Assembly: GCA_017472375.1 (NCBI GenBank)
Contig: JAFUQL010000296.1
Coordinates: forward strand, 1 to 6,945
Direction of reading: 5' to 3'
Origin: Oscillospiraceae bacterium
GTDB taxonomy: Bacteria; Bacillota; Clostridia; Oscillospirales; Ruminococcaceae
Length of the DNA: 6,945 nt
Part shown: piece after piece, positions 1 to 6,117 of the stretch
Numbering within the stretch: position 1 is the stretch's first letter
Layout of the letters: the number at the start of each line of letters is the position of its first letter
Notes under the pieces: generated by a model
The model's input: the letters and a program-made list of their open reading frames with translations, nothing else
Told to the model about the DNA's origin: nothing
Database searches by the model: none
Made by a program: the position numbers and the translations under genes

Positions 1-1
1 C

Positions 2-982
2 TACGAGGCCAGCCCCGAGACCTTTGAGAAGATCTTTGAGATCATCCGCAAGCTGAACATCGAGTGCTTCTGCTACACCGGCGGCAACGACTCCATGGAC
101 ACCATCCGCAAGCTGAGCGACTACGCCAAGGAGCGCGGCATCACCGACATCAAGTTCATGGGCGTGCCCAAGACCATCGACAACGATCTGCCTGTCACCG
201 ACCACACCCCCGGCTTCGGCAGCGCTGCCAAGTACATCGCCACCAGCCTGAAGGAGATCATCAGCGACACCCAGTGCCTGCCCTACAGCAAGGGCATGGT
301 CACCGTGGTGGAGGTCATGGGCCGCAACGCCGGCTGGCTGACCGGCGCCGCCGCTCTGTGCAAGGGCGAGGACTGCATCGGCCCCGACATGATCTACCTG
401 CCCGAGACCAACTTTGATCTGGACGACTTCACCTCCCGCGTGAAGGAGCTGATCGCCACCAAGGGCTTCGCCGTGGCCGTTGTCTCCGAGGGCGTCCATC
501 TGGAGGATGGCCGCTATGTCTGCGAGCTGGGCGGCGGCGCTGACTTCGTCGACGCTTTCGGCCACAAGCAGCTGACCGGCACCGCCGGCTTCCTGGCCCG
601 TCATCTGGGCGCTGTTCTGGGCTGCAAGACCCGTGCCATCGAGTTCAGCACCCTGCAGCGCGCCGGCGGCCACCTGGCCTCCGAGACCGACATCAACGAG
701 TCCTTTGCCGTGGGCGCCGCCGCTGTGCGCGCCGCCGACCAGGGCATCACCGGCCAGATGGTCACCATCGACCGCGTGGGCGAGCGTCCCTACGAGTCCA
801 CCACCGGCCTGTGCGACGTGCACAACGTGGCCAACCTGGAGAAGACCGTGCCCGCCGAGTGGATCACCGAGGACGGCACCTACGTCACCGAGGAGTTCAT
901 CAACTACGTCCGTCCCCTGATCCAGGGCGAGATGAGCCACATCATGGTGAACGGCCTGCCCCGCTACCTGCTGCGCAAGTAA
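2..982 (+). CDS. 6-phosphofructokinase, probably diphosphate-dependent (5' partial)
   Basis: Phosphorylates fructose 6-phosphate to fructose 1,6-bisphosphate in cytoplasmic glycolysis. The frame is open from base 2 and gives 326 residues to the TAA stop. The family usually has about 400 residues, so the N-terminal nucleotide-binding part is outside the window. Visible motifs are GGNDSMDT (residues 27-34), PKTIDND (56-62, with the catalytic Asp in TIDND), MGRNAGW (106-112, sugar-phosphate binding) and FSTLQRAGG (215-223). In this family, Asp in the GGxDS position and Lys in PKTIDND, where ATP enzymes have Gly (GGDGS and PGTIDND), mark enzymes that use pyrophosphate. That makes PPi the likely donor, but ATP use cannot be excluded from sequence. 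The first Asp of the usual GGDDS is Asn here. Codon use is very biased (AAG, CTG, ATC, GGC), as in highly expressed genes. The first in-window ATG, at 95, lies inside the conserved motif and is not the start. Confidence 0.93.
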   Translation, partial: YEASPETFEKIFEIIRKLNIECFCYTGGNDSMDTIRKLSDYAKERGITDIKFMGVPKTIDNDLPVTDHTPGFGSAAKYIATSLKEIISDTQCLPYSKGMVTVVEVMGRNAGWLTGAAALCKGEDCIGPDMIYLPETNFDLDDFTSRVKELIATKGFAVAVVSEGVHLEDGRYVCELGGGADFVDAFGHKQLTGTAGFLARHLGAVLGCKTRAIEFSTLQRAGGHLASETDINESFAVGAAAVRAADQGITGQMVTIDRVGERPYESTTGLCDVHNVANLEKTVPAEWITEDGTYVTEEFINYVRPLIQGEMSHIMVNGLPRYLLRK

Positions 983-995
983 GCGGCCGCTTTTT
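981..995 (+). terminator. small palindrome plus T run at the PFK stop codon
   Basis: AAGCGGCCGCTT (981-992) is a perfect palindrome that begins inside the TAA stop and runs into a five-T tract. The stem can be only 4 bp with a 4-base loop. It may assist termination, but the larger hairpin just downstream is the convincing terminator. Confidence 0.3.
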
Positions 996-1006
996 ACCGA
1001 ACGCGC

Positions 1007-1050
1007 AAAGGGCGCGCCCCGCAATGAGGCGCGCCCTTTTTGTCTTTTTT
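1007..1050 (+). terminator. rho-independent terminator of the phosphofructokinase gene
   Basis: A perfect 12-bp stem pairs AAAGGGCGCGCC (1007-1018) with GGCGCGCCCTTT (1028-1039) around a 9-base loop. A T-rich tail runs to 1050. It lies 25 bases after the PFK stop. The A-rich 5' arm also gives T residues on the minus strand, so it can back up termination of the convergent lipoprotein gene. Confidence 0.9.
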
Positions 1051-1055
1051 GGAGC

Positions 1056-1107
1056 AAAAGAATGCTCCCCGCCGGCCGGTTCCGGGCAGCGGGGAGCTTG
1101 TTCTTTT
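1056..1107 (-). terminator. bidirectional terminator of the lipoprotein gene
   Basis: The long inverted repeat has outer arms AAAAGAA (1056-1062) and TTCTTTT (1101-1107) and inner arms GCTCCCCGC (1064-1072) and GCGGGGAGC (1089-1097). The loop can itself fold through CCGG/CCGG. Read on the minus strand, it lies 68 bases past the lipoprotein stop and ends in ATTCTTTT. Read on the plus strand, it ends in TTCTTTTGTT, so it can stop transcription from both sides of this convergent pair. Confidence 0.85.
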
Positions 1108-1174
1108 GTTCAGCCCGCGGGGGGCTCAGGCGACCGCGCCGCAGAGATCAAGCGGAGAGCGTGCCGCTCACGCC

Positions 1175-4100
1175 TTACGGGGCAGAACTCTCAGAGGGAA
1201 TGGGCTCCGAGGGACCGGGGGTCGCGCAGGCGGTATGATCGCCGTTGTCACAGTTATAGTGCCCGTCCAAGCCACAGGCGGCAGAGGTGTGATCCAGGCC
1301 GTCGCAGGCATAGTGCTTGGGTCCACCGCAGACAGTAACGGCGGTATGAGTCTTGCCGTCACAGTTATAATGTCCTTCTGTGCCGCAGGTGGTAGCATCA
1401 GTGTGATCCCGGCCATCGTTCTCGTAGTGGTCGGCCAAGCCGCACGCAGCAGCTGTTGCAGAGGCAGTCGGAGTGGGCTCTTCCGAGGGTGCAGCACTTT
1501 CCGAGGGCACCGGAGTGGGCTCCTCCGAAGGCGCAGCAGAGGGTACTTCCGAGGGTGCGGCAGAAGGCGCCTCCGAGGGAGCCGGGGTGGGGGTGGGGGC
1601 CGGAGTGGGCACAGGCACGGGGGCCGGAGCCGGCACAGGGGTCAGGCAGGCGCCGCCCGCATGGTCGGCAGCCGCAGTGCCACCGCAGATGTAGTGGCGG
1701 CCGCAGGCAAAGACGCTGTGATCACCGCTGCAGAGGAAATGCCCGGCCTGGCCGCAGGCAGCCTGAATGTGGCCGCCAAGACCGCCGTCGCACTCGTAGT
1801 GGTTGCCGCAGGCGAACGCACCGTGCTCACCGCTGCAGCTATAGTGGCCCTCCTTGCCGCAGGCAGCCTGATGGCTCACGCCCGCCGCCAGAACGCAGCC
1901 GCAGTCCGCAGCCTTGTTCCCGGCGTCGTCCGTCTTGCGGAACAGCGCGGTCACAGTGCCGCCGCCCTCGCCCACCACAAGGGTGGTCTGGGCAGAGGTG
2001 GGATCCTCAATGGTGCCACAGGTGGTCTGCCAGCGGTCAAAGACGTAGCCCTCCGCCGGCGTCGCAGACAGGGTCACCCGGGAGCCTGCGCTGTAGCTGT
2101 GGTTCACGTTGGCCACAGTGCCGCCCTGCGCGGCCGTAAAGGTCAGCTCAGACAGGGTGACCTCACTGAAGCGGGCGGTCAGGGAGACGCTGCCCTCCAC
2201 GGGGAAGCTGTAGGCGGGATCGGTGCTGACCAGCGTGCCGTCGGCGTACCAGCCCTCGAAGGTGCTGCCCGCCACGGGCTTGGCTTCCACCTGAGCAAAA
2301 GAGCCGTCCAGATACTGGCCGCCGCCGGTCACAACACCGTAGGGGTTGCTGCCGGAGACGTTCACCTCAAAGTAGGTCACATCGCCGCCGCGGTCCTCCC
2401 GCTGGCTGGGGATCTCCTCCTCGCCCCGCAGCAGGCGGTAAGCCGCCCCGGAACCAGTCAGAGCCGCATCGGTGAATTCCTCATCCGTCAGGTTGGGCAG
2501 CACCAGGGTCAGAGGCTCGTCCGCACTCAGGGGGATGTCGGGATAGTTCAGAACGCGGGTCACGCGGCTGTGGACCACGTTGTACTCGCTGAGGGTGATG
2601 CTGGCCTGTCCGTCGCCCAGAATGCGGATCTCGTACTCCTTGTCCGCAGGCAGGTGCAGGATGATCTCGCCGTCCTTGTTGATGGCGCAGCCCACCGCAT
2701 CGTCGTAGGTGGAGCAGACCCGGTCAACGGCATCGGCCACCAAAGTGCCCTCGCTGTCGTAGACCTCCACATCCACGGGGAAGTTGATGTGTACCACGCG
2801 CACCGCCTCGGGCACCTGCATCAGGAAGGGAGTGTCGGTGTAATGGGGGTCACCGGCGCGCATCCATGCCAGCATGACCTCGGGCTCGTGGGCCTGCATG
2901 ACCCGGGAGGTGGTGAAGGACAGGATCAGATCCACCAGCTCCTCGGTGTCGTTGACCAGCATGGAGCCCAGCGCGCGGATCAGGGTCAGGGCGGTGCCGT
3001 ACAGGTCGGAGTAGCCCTCGGGCTGGGGGACGACCTCATACAGAAGCTCCACCACCTCGTCCACACGCTCGGACACGGGGGTGTCGTTCAGCTGCACGGT
3101 GGGGGCCAGCACGGTGCGCAGGTTGGCAAAGCCGTCTGCGGTCAGCGCGTCCACGAACAGGCCCATGGCCTCGGTAAAGTTCAGGTCGGTCTGGTAGCCC
3201 ATGAGTCGATCCAACAGCTGGATCAGGTCGGCCTCCAGACCTTCGTAGTAGTTGTCGCGGCCACCGATGTTCTCGATCAGACCGTTGACAAAGCGGTTCA
3301 GCATGTCGTTCTGGGTCTGGCGGGTGTCGTCCACCACCCGCACCTGTAGCAGCGGGTCACCGCTGGGCATGAATGCCAGCGGATCCACCTCAAACTCCAC
3401 CTTCTTGGCGTACTCGGAGATGTTGTAGGCCAGCTCCTCCCGCTCCTCGGGGGTGTAGACCTGCAGGATCTCATCGTACTCCTCCAGCATGGTGGCCTTC
3501 GCCTCGGCGAAGTAGGCGGTGGTCACGGTGGGGATCAGGCGGGAGGTGGTGTTGTAGCGCACAAAATCCCAGCCCACCGGCGCCACCATGGGCACCAGGT
3601 CGTTGGCGTTGATCACGTTGTGGATGTTGGTATGCTCCAGATCGGAACCCGCCTGCTCGCTGAGGATGCCCTGCGGAGGCGCAAAGGCGTAGCAGAACAG
3701 GTCGCCGTCGGCCAGCTCGGCCCCATTGACCAGCTCGTTCTCGTTCAGCCAGCCGGCGGTCAGGTTGGCCACCGCGCCGCCGCGGCTGTAGCCCACCAGC
3801 CAGATCTTCACCCGGCCGGTGATGTCCTGATCTTCCAGATACTGCTGCAGGAACGCGACCACATTGTCGCGGCCCTCAGCAAAGCCGGTGTGCTCGCCCT
3901 CGGCACCCACGGTCACGTTTCCGCCCCACTCGTTGTAGTAGCGGCCGCCGCGGATGGCCAGCGCGATCAGGGTGGAATCCTCCAGCTCCTTGTGGGCCGC
4001 CACCGCACCCACCGAATCAACGCTGGGCTTCTCGGCCCAGAACTCATTCTGGGCAAAATCCTCAAAGCCCAGCTCGTCCAGCAGAGCGCGGACGTTTTGG

Positions 4101-4450
4101 GTCTTATCAGGCCACTCGGTGGCCGCCTCGCTGGACCAGCAGGACAGCTCCAGACACAGGGACATGGTGGCCAGACTGGGGTTGTAGATCCGGGAATCCA
4201 GCGAGAAGTACTTATCGCTGTAGGCATACTCCGAGGTGGAGTCCTTGTCATCGCTGATGCCCGGGTACGAGAAGGTGCCCCAAACGGGCTCGAAGTCCGG
4301 GAAATCGTAGCCCTGAAGGGCACTCAGCGAGGAACCGGAGGATGCCTGAGTCTCATTGCTGCCGCCCAGAAAGGCGCAGGAGCTGAGCAGCATACAGACT
4401 GCCATCAGCAGGGCAATGCGTGCAAGTGGTTTCTTTTTCGCCATTGGCAT
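1175..4450 (-). CDS. lipid-anchored class 3 lipase-like hydrolase with InlB-type repeats and Cys/His-rich tail
   Basis: A protein of 1091 residues, predicted to be exported and lipid-anchored. A KKK n-region and a hydrophobic helix (residues 8-22) end in the lipobox LSSC, so Cys25 should be lipidated. Residues about 45-530 look like a class 3 lipase/alpha-beta hydrolase: AIRGG (165-169), nucleophile elbow GYSRGG with Ser222, NANDLVP with probable acid Asp284, and HEPEVMLAW with probable His521. Two divergent InlB B-type repeats follow (about 691-762 and 763-838), then Cys/His block 1 (848-935), a Pro/Ser/Glu linker (937-1000) and Cys/His block 2 (1001-1076). No LPXTG signal is present. The likely substrate is an extracellular ester or lipid; which one cannot be told. 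RBS AAGGAG (4455-4460) is 4 bases from this ATG and 10 from a second at 4444 (MAKKK), so either may be used. Upstream extension of the frame would cross the promoter. It is probably monocistronic, with its own promoter and terminators on both sides. Confidence 0.88.
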   Translation of the reverse strand: MPMAKKKPLARIALLMAVCMLLSSCAFLGGSNETQASSGSSLSALQGYDFPDFEPVWGTFSYPGISDDKDSTSEYAYSDKYFSLDSRIYNPSLATMSLCLELSCWSSEAATEWPDKTQNVRALLDELGFEDFAQNEFWAEKPSVDSVGAVAAHKELEDSTLIALAIRGGRYYNEWGGNVTVGAEGEHTGFAEGRDNVVAFLQQYLEDQDITGRVKIWLVGYSRGGAVANLTAGWLNENELVNGAELADGDLFCYAFAPPQGILSEQAGSDLEHTNIHNVINANDLVPMVAPVGWDFVRYNTTSRLIPTVTTAYFAEAKATMLEEYDEILQVYTPEEREELAYNISEYAKKVEFEVDPLAFMPSGDPLLQVRVVDDTRQTQNDMLNRFVNGLIENIGGRDNYYEGLEADLIQLLDRLMGYQTDLNFTEAMGLFVDALTADGFANLRTVLAPTVQLNDTPVSERVDEVVELLYEVVPQPEGYSDLYGTALTLIRALGSMLVNDTEELVDLILSFTTSRVMQAHEPEVMLAWMRAGDPHYTDTPFLMQVPEAVRVVHINFPVDVEVYDSEGTLVADAVDRVCSTYDDAVGCAINKDGEIILHLPADKEYEIRILGDGQASITLSEYNVVHSRVTRVLNYPDIPLSADEPLTLVLPNLTDEEFTDAALTGSGAAYRLLRGEEEIPSQREDRGGDVTYFEVNVSGSNPYGVVTGGGQYLDGSFAQVEAKPVAGSTFEGWYADGTLVSTDPAYSFPVEGSVSLTARFSEVTLSELTFTAAQGGTVANVNHSYSAGSRVTLSATPAEGYVFDRWQTTCGTIEDPTSAQTTLVVGEGGGTVTALFRKTDDAGNKAADCGCVLAAGVSHQAACGKEGHYSCSGEHGAFACGNHYECDGGLGGHIQAACGQAGHFLCSGDHSVFACGRHYICGGTAAADHAGGACLTPVPAPAPVPVPTPAPTPTPAPSEAPSAAPSEVPSAAPSEEPTPVPSESAAPSEEPTPTASATAAACGLADHYENDGRDHTDATTCGTEGHYNCDGKTHTAVTVCGGPKHYACDGLDHTSAACGLDGHYNCDNGDHTACATPGPSEPIPSESSAP
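1178..1450 (-). repeat. Cys/His module block 2 of the lipoprotein (four copies)
   Basis: Encodes residues 1001-1091. Four modules of form CGxxxHYxCDGxxH begin at Cys1003, 1022, 1041 and 1059. The clearest spacing is C-x4-H-x2-C-x4-H, as in Cys1022, His1027, Cys1030, His1035. The first copy has Asn1011 where the second Cys is expected. A short Pro/Ser/Glu tail ends the protein. Confidence 0.85.
1451..1642 (-). repeat. low-complexity Pro/Ala/Ser/Thr/Glu linker between the Cys/His blocks
   Basis: Encodes residues 937-1000, made of PxPxP runs followed by repeated APSE and EPTP units. It is probably an extended, possibly glycosylated spacer at the cell surface. The same bases give long but meaningless open frames on the plus strand. 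Confidence 0.85.
1646..1909 (-). repeat. Cys/His module block 1 of the lipoprotein (four copies)
   Basis: Encodes residues 848-935. Long modules (Cys864-His876 and Cys899-His911) alternate with short CGxHYxC modules (Cys881-His894 and Cys916-His930), and extra cysteines sit at 850, 852 and 935. The alternation suggests that a two-module unit was duplicated. Confidence 0.8.
1937..2380 (-). repeat. two divergent InlB B-type repeats in the lipoprotein
   Basis: Encodes residues about 691-838. Each copy shows the known pattern GG-x-V or Y, then G-S-x-V, A-x-P, then F-x-W and a closing T-A-x-F: EAKPVAGSTFEGWYADG (722-738) and SATPAEGYVFDRW (795-807). Such beta-rich repeats are common stalk or surface modules in Gram-positive secreted proteins. 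Confidence 0.75.
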
Positions 4451-4505
4451 GGTTCTCCTTCGTAGGTGGGTTGATTTTTGCGGTTTTTGCGATCCAAAAT
4501 TACAC

Positions 4506-4541
4506 ATTATATAGATTACATGATTTTACATACAAGGTCAA
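4506..4541 (-). promoter_or_regulatory. promoter of the lipoprotein gene
   Basis: A perfect TATAAT -10 box (4506-4511, minus strand) sits in an AT-rich patch. The best-spaced -35 is TTGTAT (4530-4535), 18 bases upstream but only half-matching. A better hexamer, TTGACC (4536-4541), is 24 bases away and too far to be used with this -10. The implied transcript leader is about 50 bases. The -10 is convincing and the -35 is uncertain. Confidence 0.55.
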
Positions 4542-4557
4542 TTGCATTTTCCGCACG

Positions 4558-4594
4558 AAAAGACACAAAATCCCCACCTGTCTGCGGGGTGGGG
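4558..4594 (-). terminator. rho-independent terminator of the ankyrin-like gene
   Basis: On the minus strand, CCCCACC (4594-4588) pairs with GGTGGGG (4578-4572) over a 9-base loop and is followed by ATTTTGTGTCTTTT. It lies about 60 bases past the ankyrin-like gene stop and just upstream of the lipoprotein promoter. It should separate the two same-strand genes into different transcripts. Confidence 0.7.
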
Positions 4595-4632
4595 TACGTT
4601 TGGGGGGACGTACAAAGGGCGCGCCCTGTTTG
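4594..4632. repeat. two further small inverted repeats next to the terminator
   Basis: GTACGT (4594-4599) and ACGTAC (4608-4613) are perfect 6-base arms around TTGGGGGG. Directly beside them, AGGGCGCGCCCT (4616-4627) is a 12-base palindrome flanked by CAAA and TTTG. Together with the terminator they form three hairpins in a row in the ankyrin-like gene's 3' UTR. Function is unknown. Confidence 0.6.
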
Positions 4633-4654
4633 GTTTTGGTTTGTCTACCGGAGG

Positions 4655-5689
4655 TCAACCCTCCCCGCCGCCGCAGGATTCGCGCTGTTCCAGCCGGAAC
4701 CAGCCGACCAGTTCCTTCCCTTCCATCTCGCCGAAGGTATCGCTGAACCGCACCGACCGCCCCTGACCCATGTCCAGCCATGTGACGGGCTGGGTGTATG
4801 AGGTGCCGCTCCCAGGCACATCACGAGCAGCAAAGCGGAAGCCCTCGATGCAGCGGCCCACCACCCCTGCAAAGGCCGTGGACACATCCACAAGCGGCCC
4901 TGCGGGCAGATGGTCGTCCGTCCAGAAGTCGCCGTATTCGTTGCCGATCAGTACTCCGCCCTCATACTCGAGGTACAGCTGCCCCCGGAAGGTGTTCGAC
5001 CAGGTCTTGCCGCCGTATTCCGCCGGGCGGATGGGCCATTCCCCGCCGCAGGGGTCGGCCAGCACCCGCAGCACCCGACGTCCGAGGGCGGCCTCATAGG
5101 TGTCGATGCCCCCGTAGGCACGTCCCTCGTGGGCGGCACGGCACAGCTCGTAGAAGGCCTCGTACAGATGGTTTGCGGCGGTGTTCTTCGCACAGACCTG
5201 CAGGTAGCTGCACTCGGTGGCGATGTGCTCCAGCACCCCGCTCAGTTTGCCCTCCGGTGACCAGCCGGCGCGGATACCCGCGTCCAGCAGCAGCCTGGCC
5301 GCCTGCAGCATATACCGGTCGTCGGTGGAGAAGTTCAGCGCGTAAAGGCAGGCCCTGCACGCCCGGCCGCCGTCCCGCCCCGGGTCGAAGCCGTTCTTCA
5401 AAAAGAACCGCACGATCTCCACCATGGCCCGACCGGGGTCGGGGTTCTTGCTGGGGCACTGCACACACTGCCCGTCCTCCGGGTCGCAGCGGTCGCAGTC
5501 GTCGCCGTGCTCGGTGTCCCGGTACCCTTGCAGGCACTCGGACAGCACGTTTCCATCGCCCGGCACGGCTGCATTCACATCCGCCCCCGCGTCCACCAGC
5601 GCCTGCGCCGCTGCAAAGTCCGGCGGGCCGCTGCGGAACAGGTCGATGAGTTTGTCCTCCAGTTCTCCGTAGCCATATGGGAATGCCAT
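4655..5689 (-). CDS. ankyrin-repeat-like protein with a CX2C-X6-CX2C cluster, function unknown
   Basis: 344 residues with no signal peptide or membrane segment, so probably cytoplasmic. Helical repeats resembling ankyrin units lie at residues 9-41 (LIDLFRSG, then ALVDAGADVNA), 87-104 (MVEIVRFFLKNGFDPG) and 125-141 (YMLQAARLLLDAGIRAG). Between the first two is Cys65, Cys68, Cys75, Cys78 (CDRC and CVQC), a possible zinc or redox site. Residues about 225-344 are rich in Gly, aromatic residues and likely beta strands (QLYLEYEGGVLIGNEYGDFW at 237-256) and match no family I can name. Ankyrin repeats normally bind other proteins, and no catalytic motif is visible. The start is set by AAAGGGGG (5697-5704), 7 bases before the ATG. 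The frame stays open upstream to 6049, but that part is antisense-like sequence over the HxlR gene. Position 56 bases behind the HxlR gene suggests partial co-transcription. Confidence 0.8.
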   Translation of the reverse strand: MAFPYGYGELEDKLIDLFRSGPPDFAAAQALVDAGADVNAAVPGDGNVLSECLQGYRDTEHGDDCDRCDPEDGQCVQCPSKNPDPGRAMVEIVRFFLKNGFDPGRDGGRACRACLYALNFSTDDRYMLQAARLLLDAGIRAGWSPEGKLSGVLEHIATECSYLQVCAKNTAANHLYEAFYELCRAAHEGRAYGGIDTYEAALGRRVLRVLADPCGGEWPIRPAEYGGKTWSNTFRGQLYLEYEGGVLIGNEYGDFWTDDHLPAGPLVDVSTAFAGVVGRCIEGFRFAARDVPGSGTSYTQPVTWLDMGQGRSVRFSDTFGEMEGKELVGWFRLEQRESCGGGEG

Positions 5690-5712
5690 GCTGCTGCCCC
5701 CTTTCTGTGTCC

Positions 5713-5721
5713 ATTTTACCA
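5713..5721 (-). promoter_or_regulatory. possible extended -10 promoter for the ankyrin-like gene
   Basis: TGGTAAAAT fits the extended -10 pattern TGnTAtaaT (TAAAAT at 5713-5718, TGG at 5719-5721). No good -35 is present. Transcription would start near 5706 and leave a very short leader that still includes the ribosome binding site. No hairpin terminator separates it from the HxlR gene, so it could be an internal promoter. Confidence 0.3.
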
Positions 5722-5745
5722 CGACGTCAGACCCATAACCGGGAT

Positions 5746-6063
5746 TTATTCGCCGTTCTGTGCCTGATAGGCCGCACCCCAGTCGGCCATGGCGTCCAGC
5801 ACCGGTTTGATGCTGCGGCCGGTCTCGGTGAGGGTGTACTCCACCCGGGGCGGCACCTCGGCGTAGACCTTGCGGGTGAGCAGCCCCTTGGCCTCCATGT
5901 CCCGCAGCTGGGCAGTCAGCACCTTCTGGGACACGGTGCCGATGGAGCGCCGCAGTTCCCCGAATCGCTTGGTGCCCTCCATCAGATCCCGCAGGATCAG
6001 CACCTTCCATTTGTCCCCGATGAGCAGCAGGGTGGTCTCCACCGGGCAAGCAGGCAGTTCCAT
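5746..6063 (-). CDS. HxlR-family winged-helix transcriptional regulator
   Basis: A 105-residue DNA-binding protein of normal HxlR length. The opening CPVETTLLLIGDKW (residues 6-19) is the family signature. The helix-turn-helix covers about 34-60 (FGELRRSIGTVSQKVLTAQL, then DMEAKGLL), followed by a wing around 62-78 (TRKVYAEVPPRVEYTLTETG). Cys6 lies at the conserved position whose thiol senses oxidants, quinones or aldehydes in family members such as YodB and HypR. A similar role is inferred here. HxlR proteins usually act as dimers on an inverted repeat and often control a divergent neighbour, which fits the flavoprotein gene at 6198. The start is set by GGAGGG (6070-6075), 6 bases before the ATG. 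The longer open frame from 6171 covers the promoter region and is not used. The ankyrin-like gene follows after 56 bases. Confidence 0.93.
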   Translation of the reverse strand: MELPACPVETTLLLIGDKWKVLILRDLMEGTKRFGELRRSIGTVSQKVLTAQLRDMEAKGLLTRKVYAEVPPRVEYTLTETGRSIKPVLDAMADWGAAYQAQNGE

Positions 6064-6117
6064 ATCGATCCCTCCAATGGTTCCCTTTTGGTGACTATGT
6101 GTCAAACAGGTTCCTTC

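Noticed and set aside
1178..1909. CRISPR-like or tandem DNA repeat array.
   Set aside because: The repeated bases are imperfect, in frame and multiples of codons. They encode protein modules, with no uniform spacers.
1040..3349. A 769-codon open frame on the plus strand, opposite the lipoprotein gene.
   Set aside because: The translation is low-complexity Gly/Ala/Arg/His with no domain or RBS, and it starts within the terminators. The opposite strand encodes a coherent lipase-like lipoprotein, so this is a GC-driven shadow.
3620..4465. 281-codon plus-strand open frame opposite the lipase domain.
   Set aside because: It is antisense to the conserved catalytic region, and its composition (Gly/Val/Leu/His/Gln-rich) is typical of a reverse-strand shadow.
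4451..4507. Longer N-terminus for the lipoprotein (start at 4507, MCNFGSQKPQ...).
   Set aside because: It would overlap the TATAAT box, has no RBS, and puts extra residues before the KKK-hydrophobic signal peptide. The ATG at 4450 or 4444 follows AAGGAG.
5690..6049. 120-residue extension of the ankyrin-like gene upstream of 5689.
   Set aside because: It runs out of frame through the HxlR gene and gives Gly/His/Arg-rich nonsense. AAAGGGGG is placed correctly for the ATG at 5689.
6092..6104. TGAC-TATGT-GTCA as another operator.
   Set aside because: The arms are only four bases long and do not extend. Such matches are common by chance.
6100..6105. TTGACA (minus strand) as the HxlR -35.
   Set aside because: The hexamer is perfect, but the only -10 at proper spacing (AACCAT) would start transcription within the ribosome binding site. 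TTGACG-N18-TATAAT further upstream fits better.
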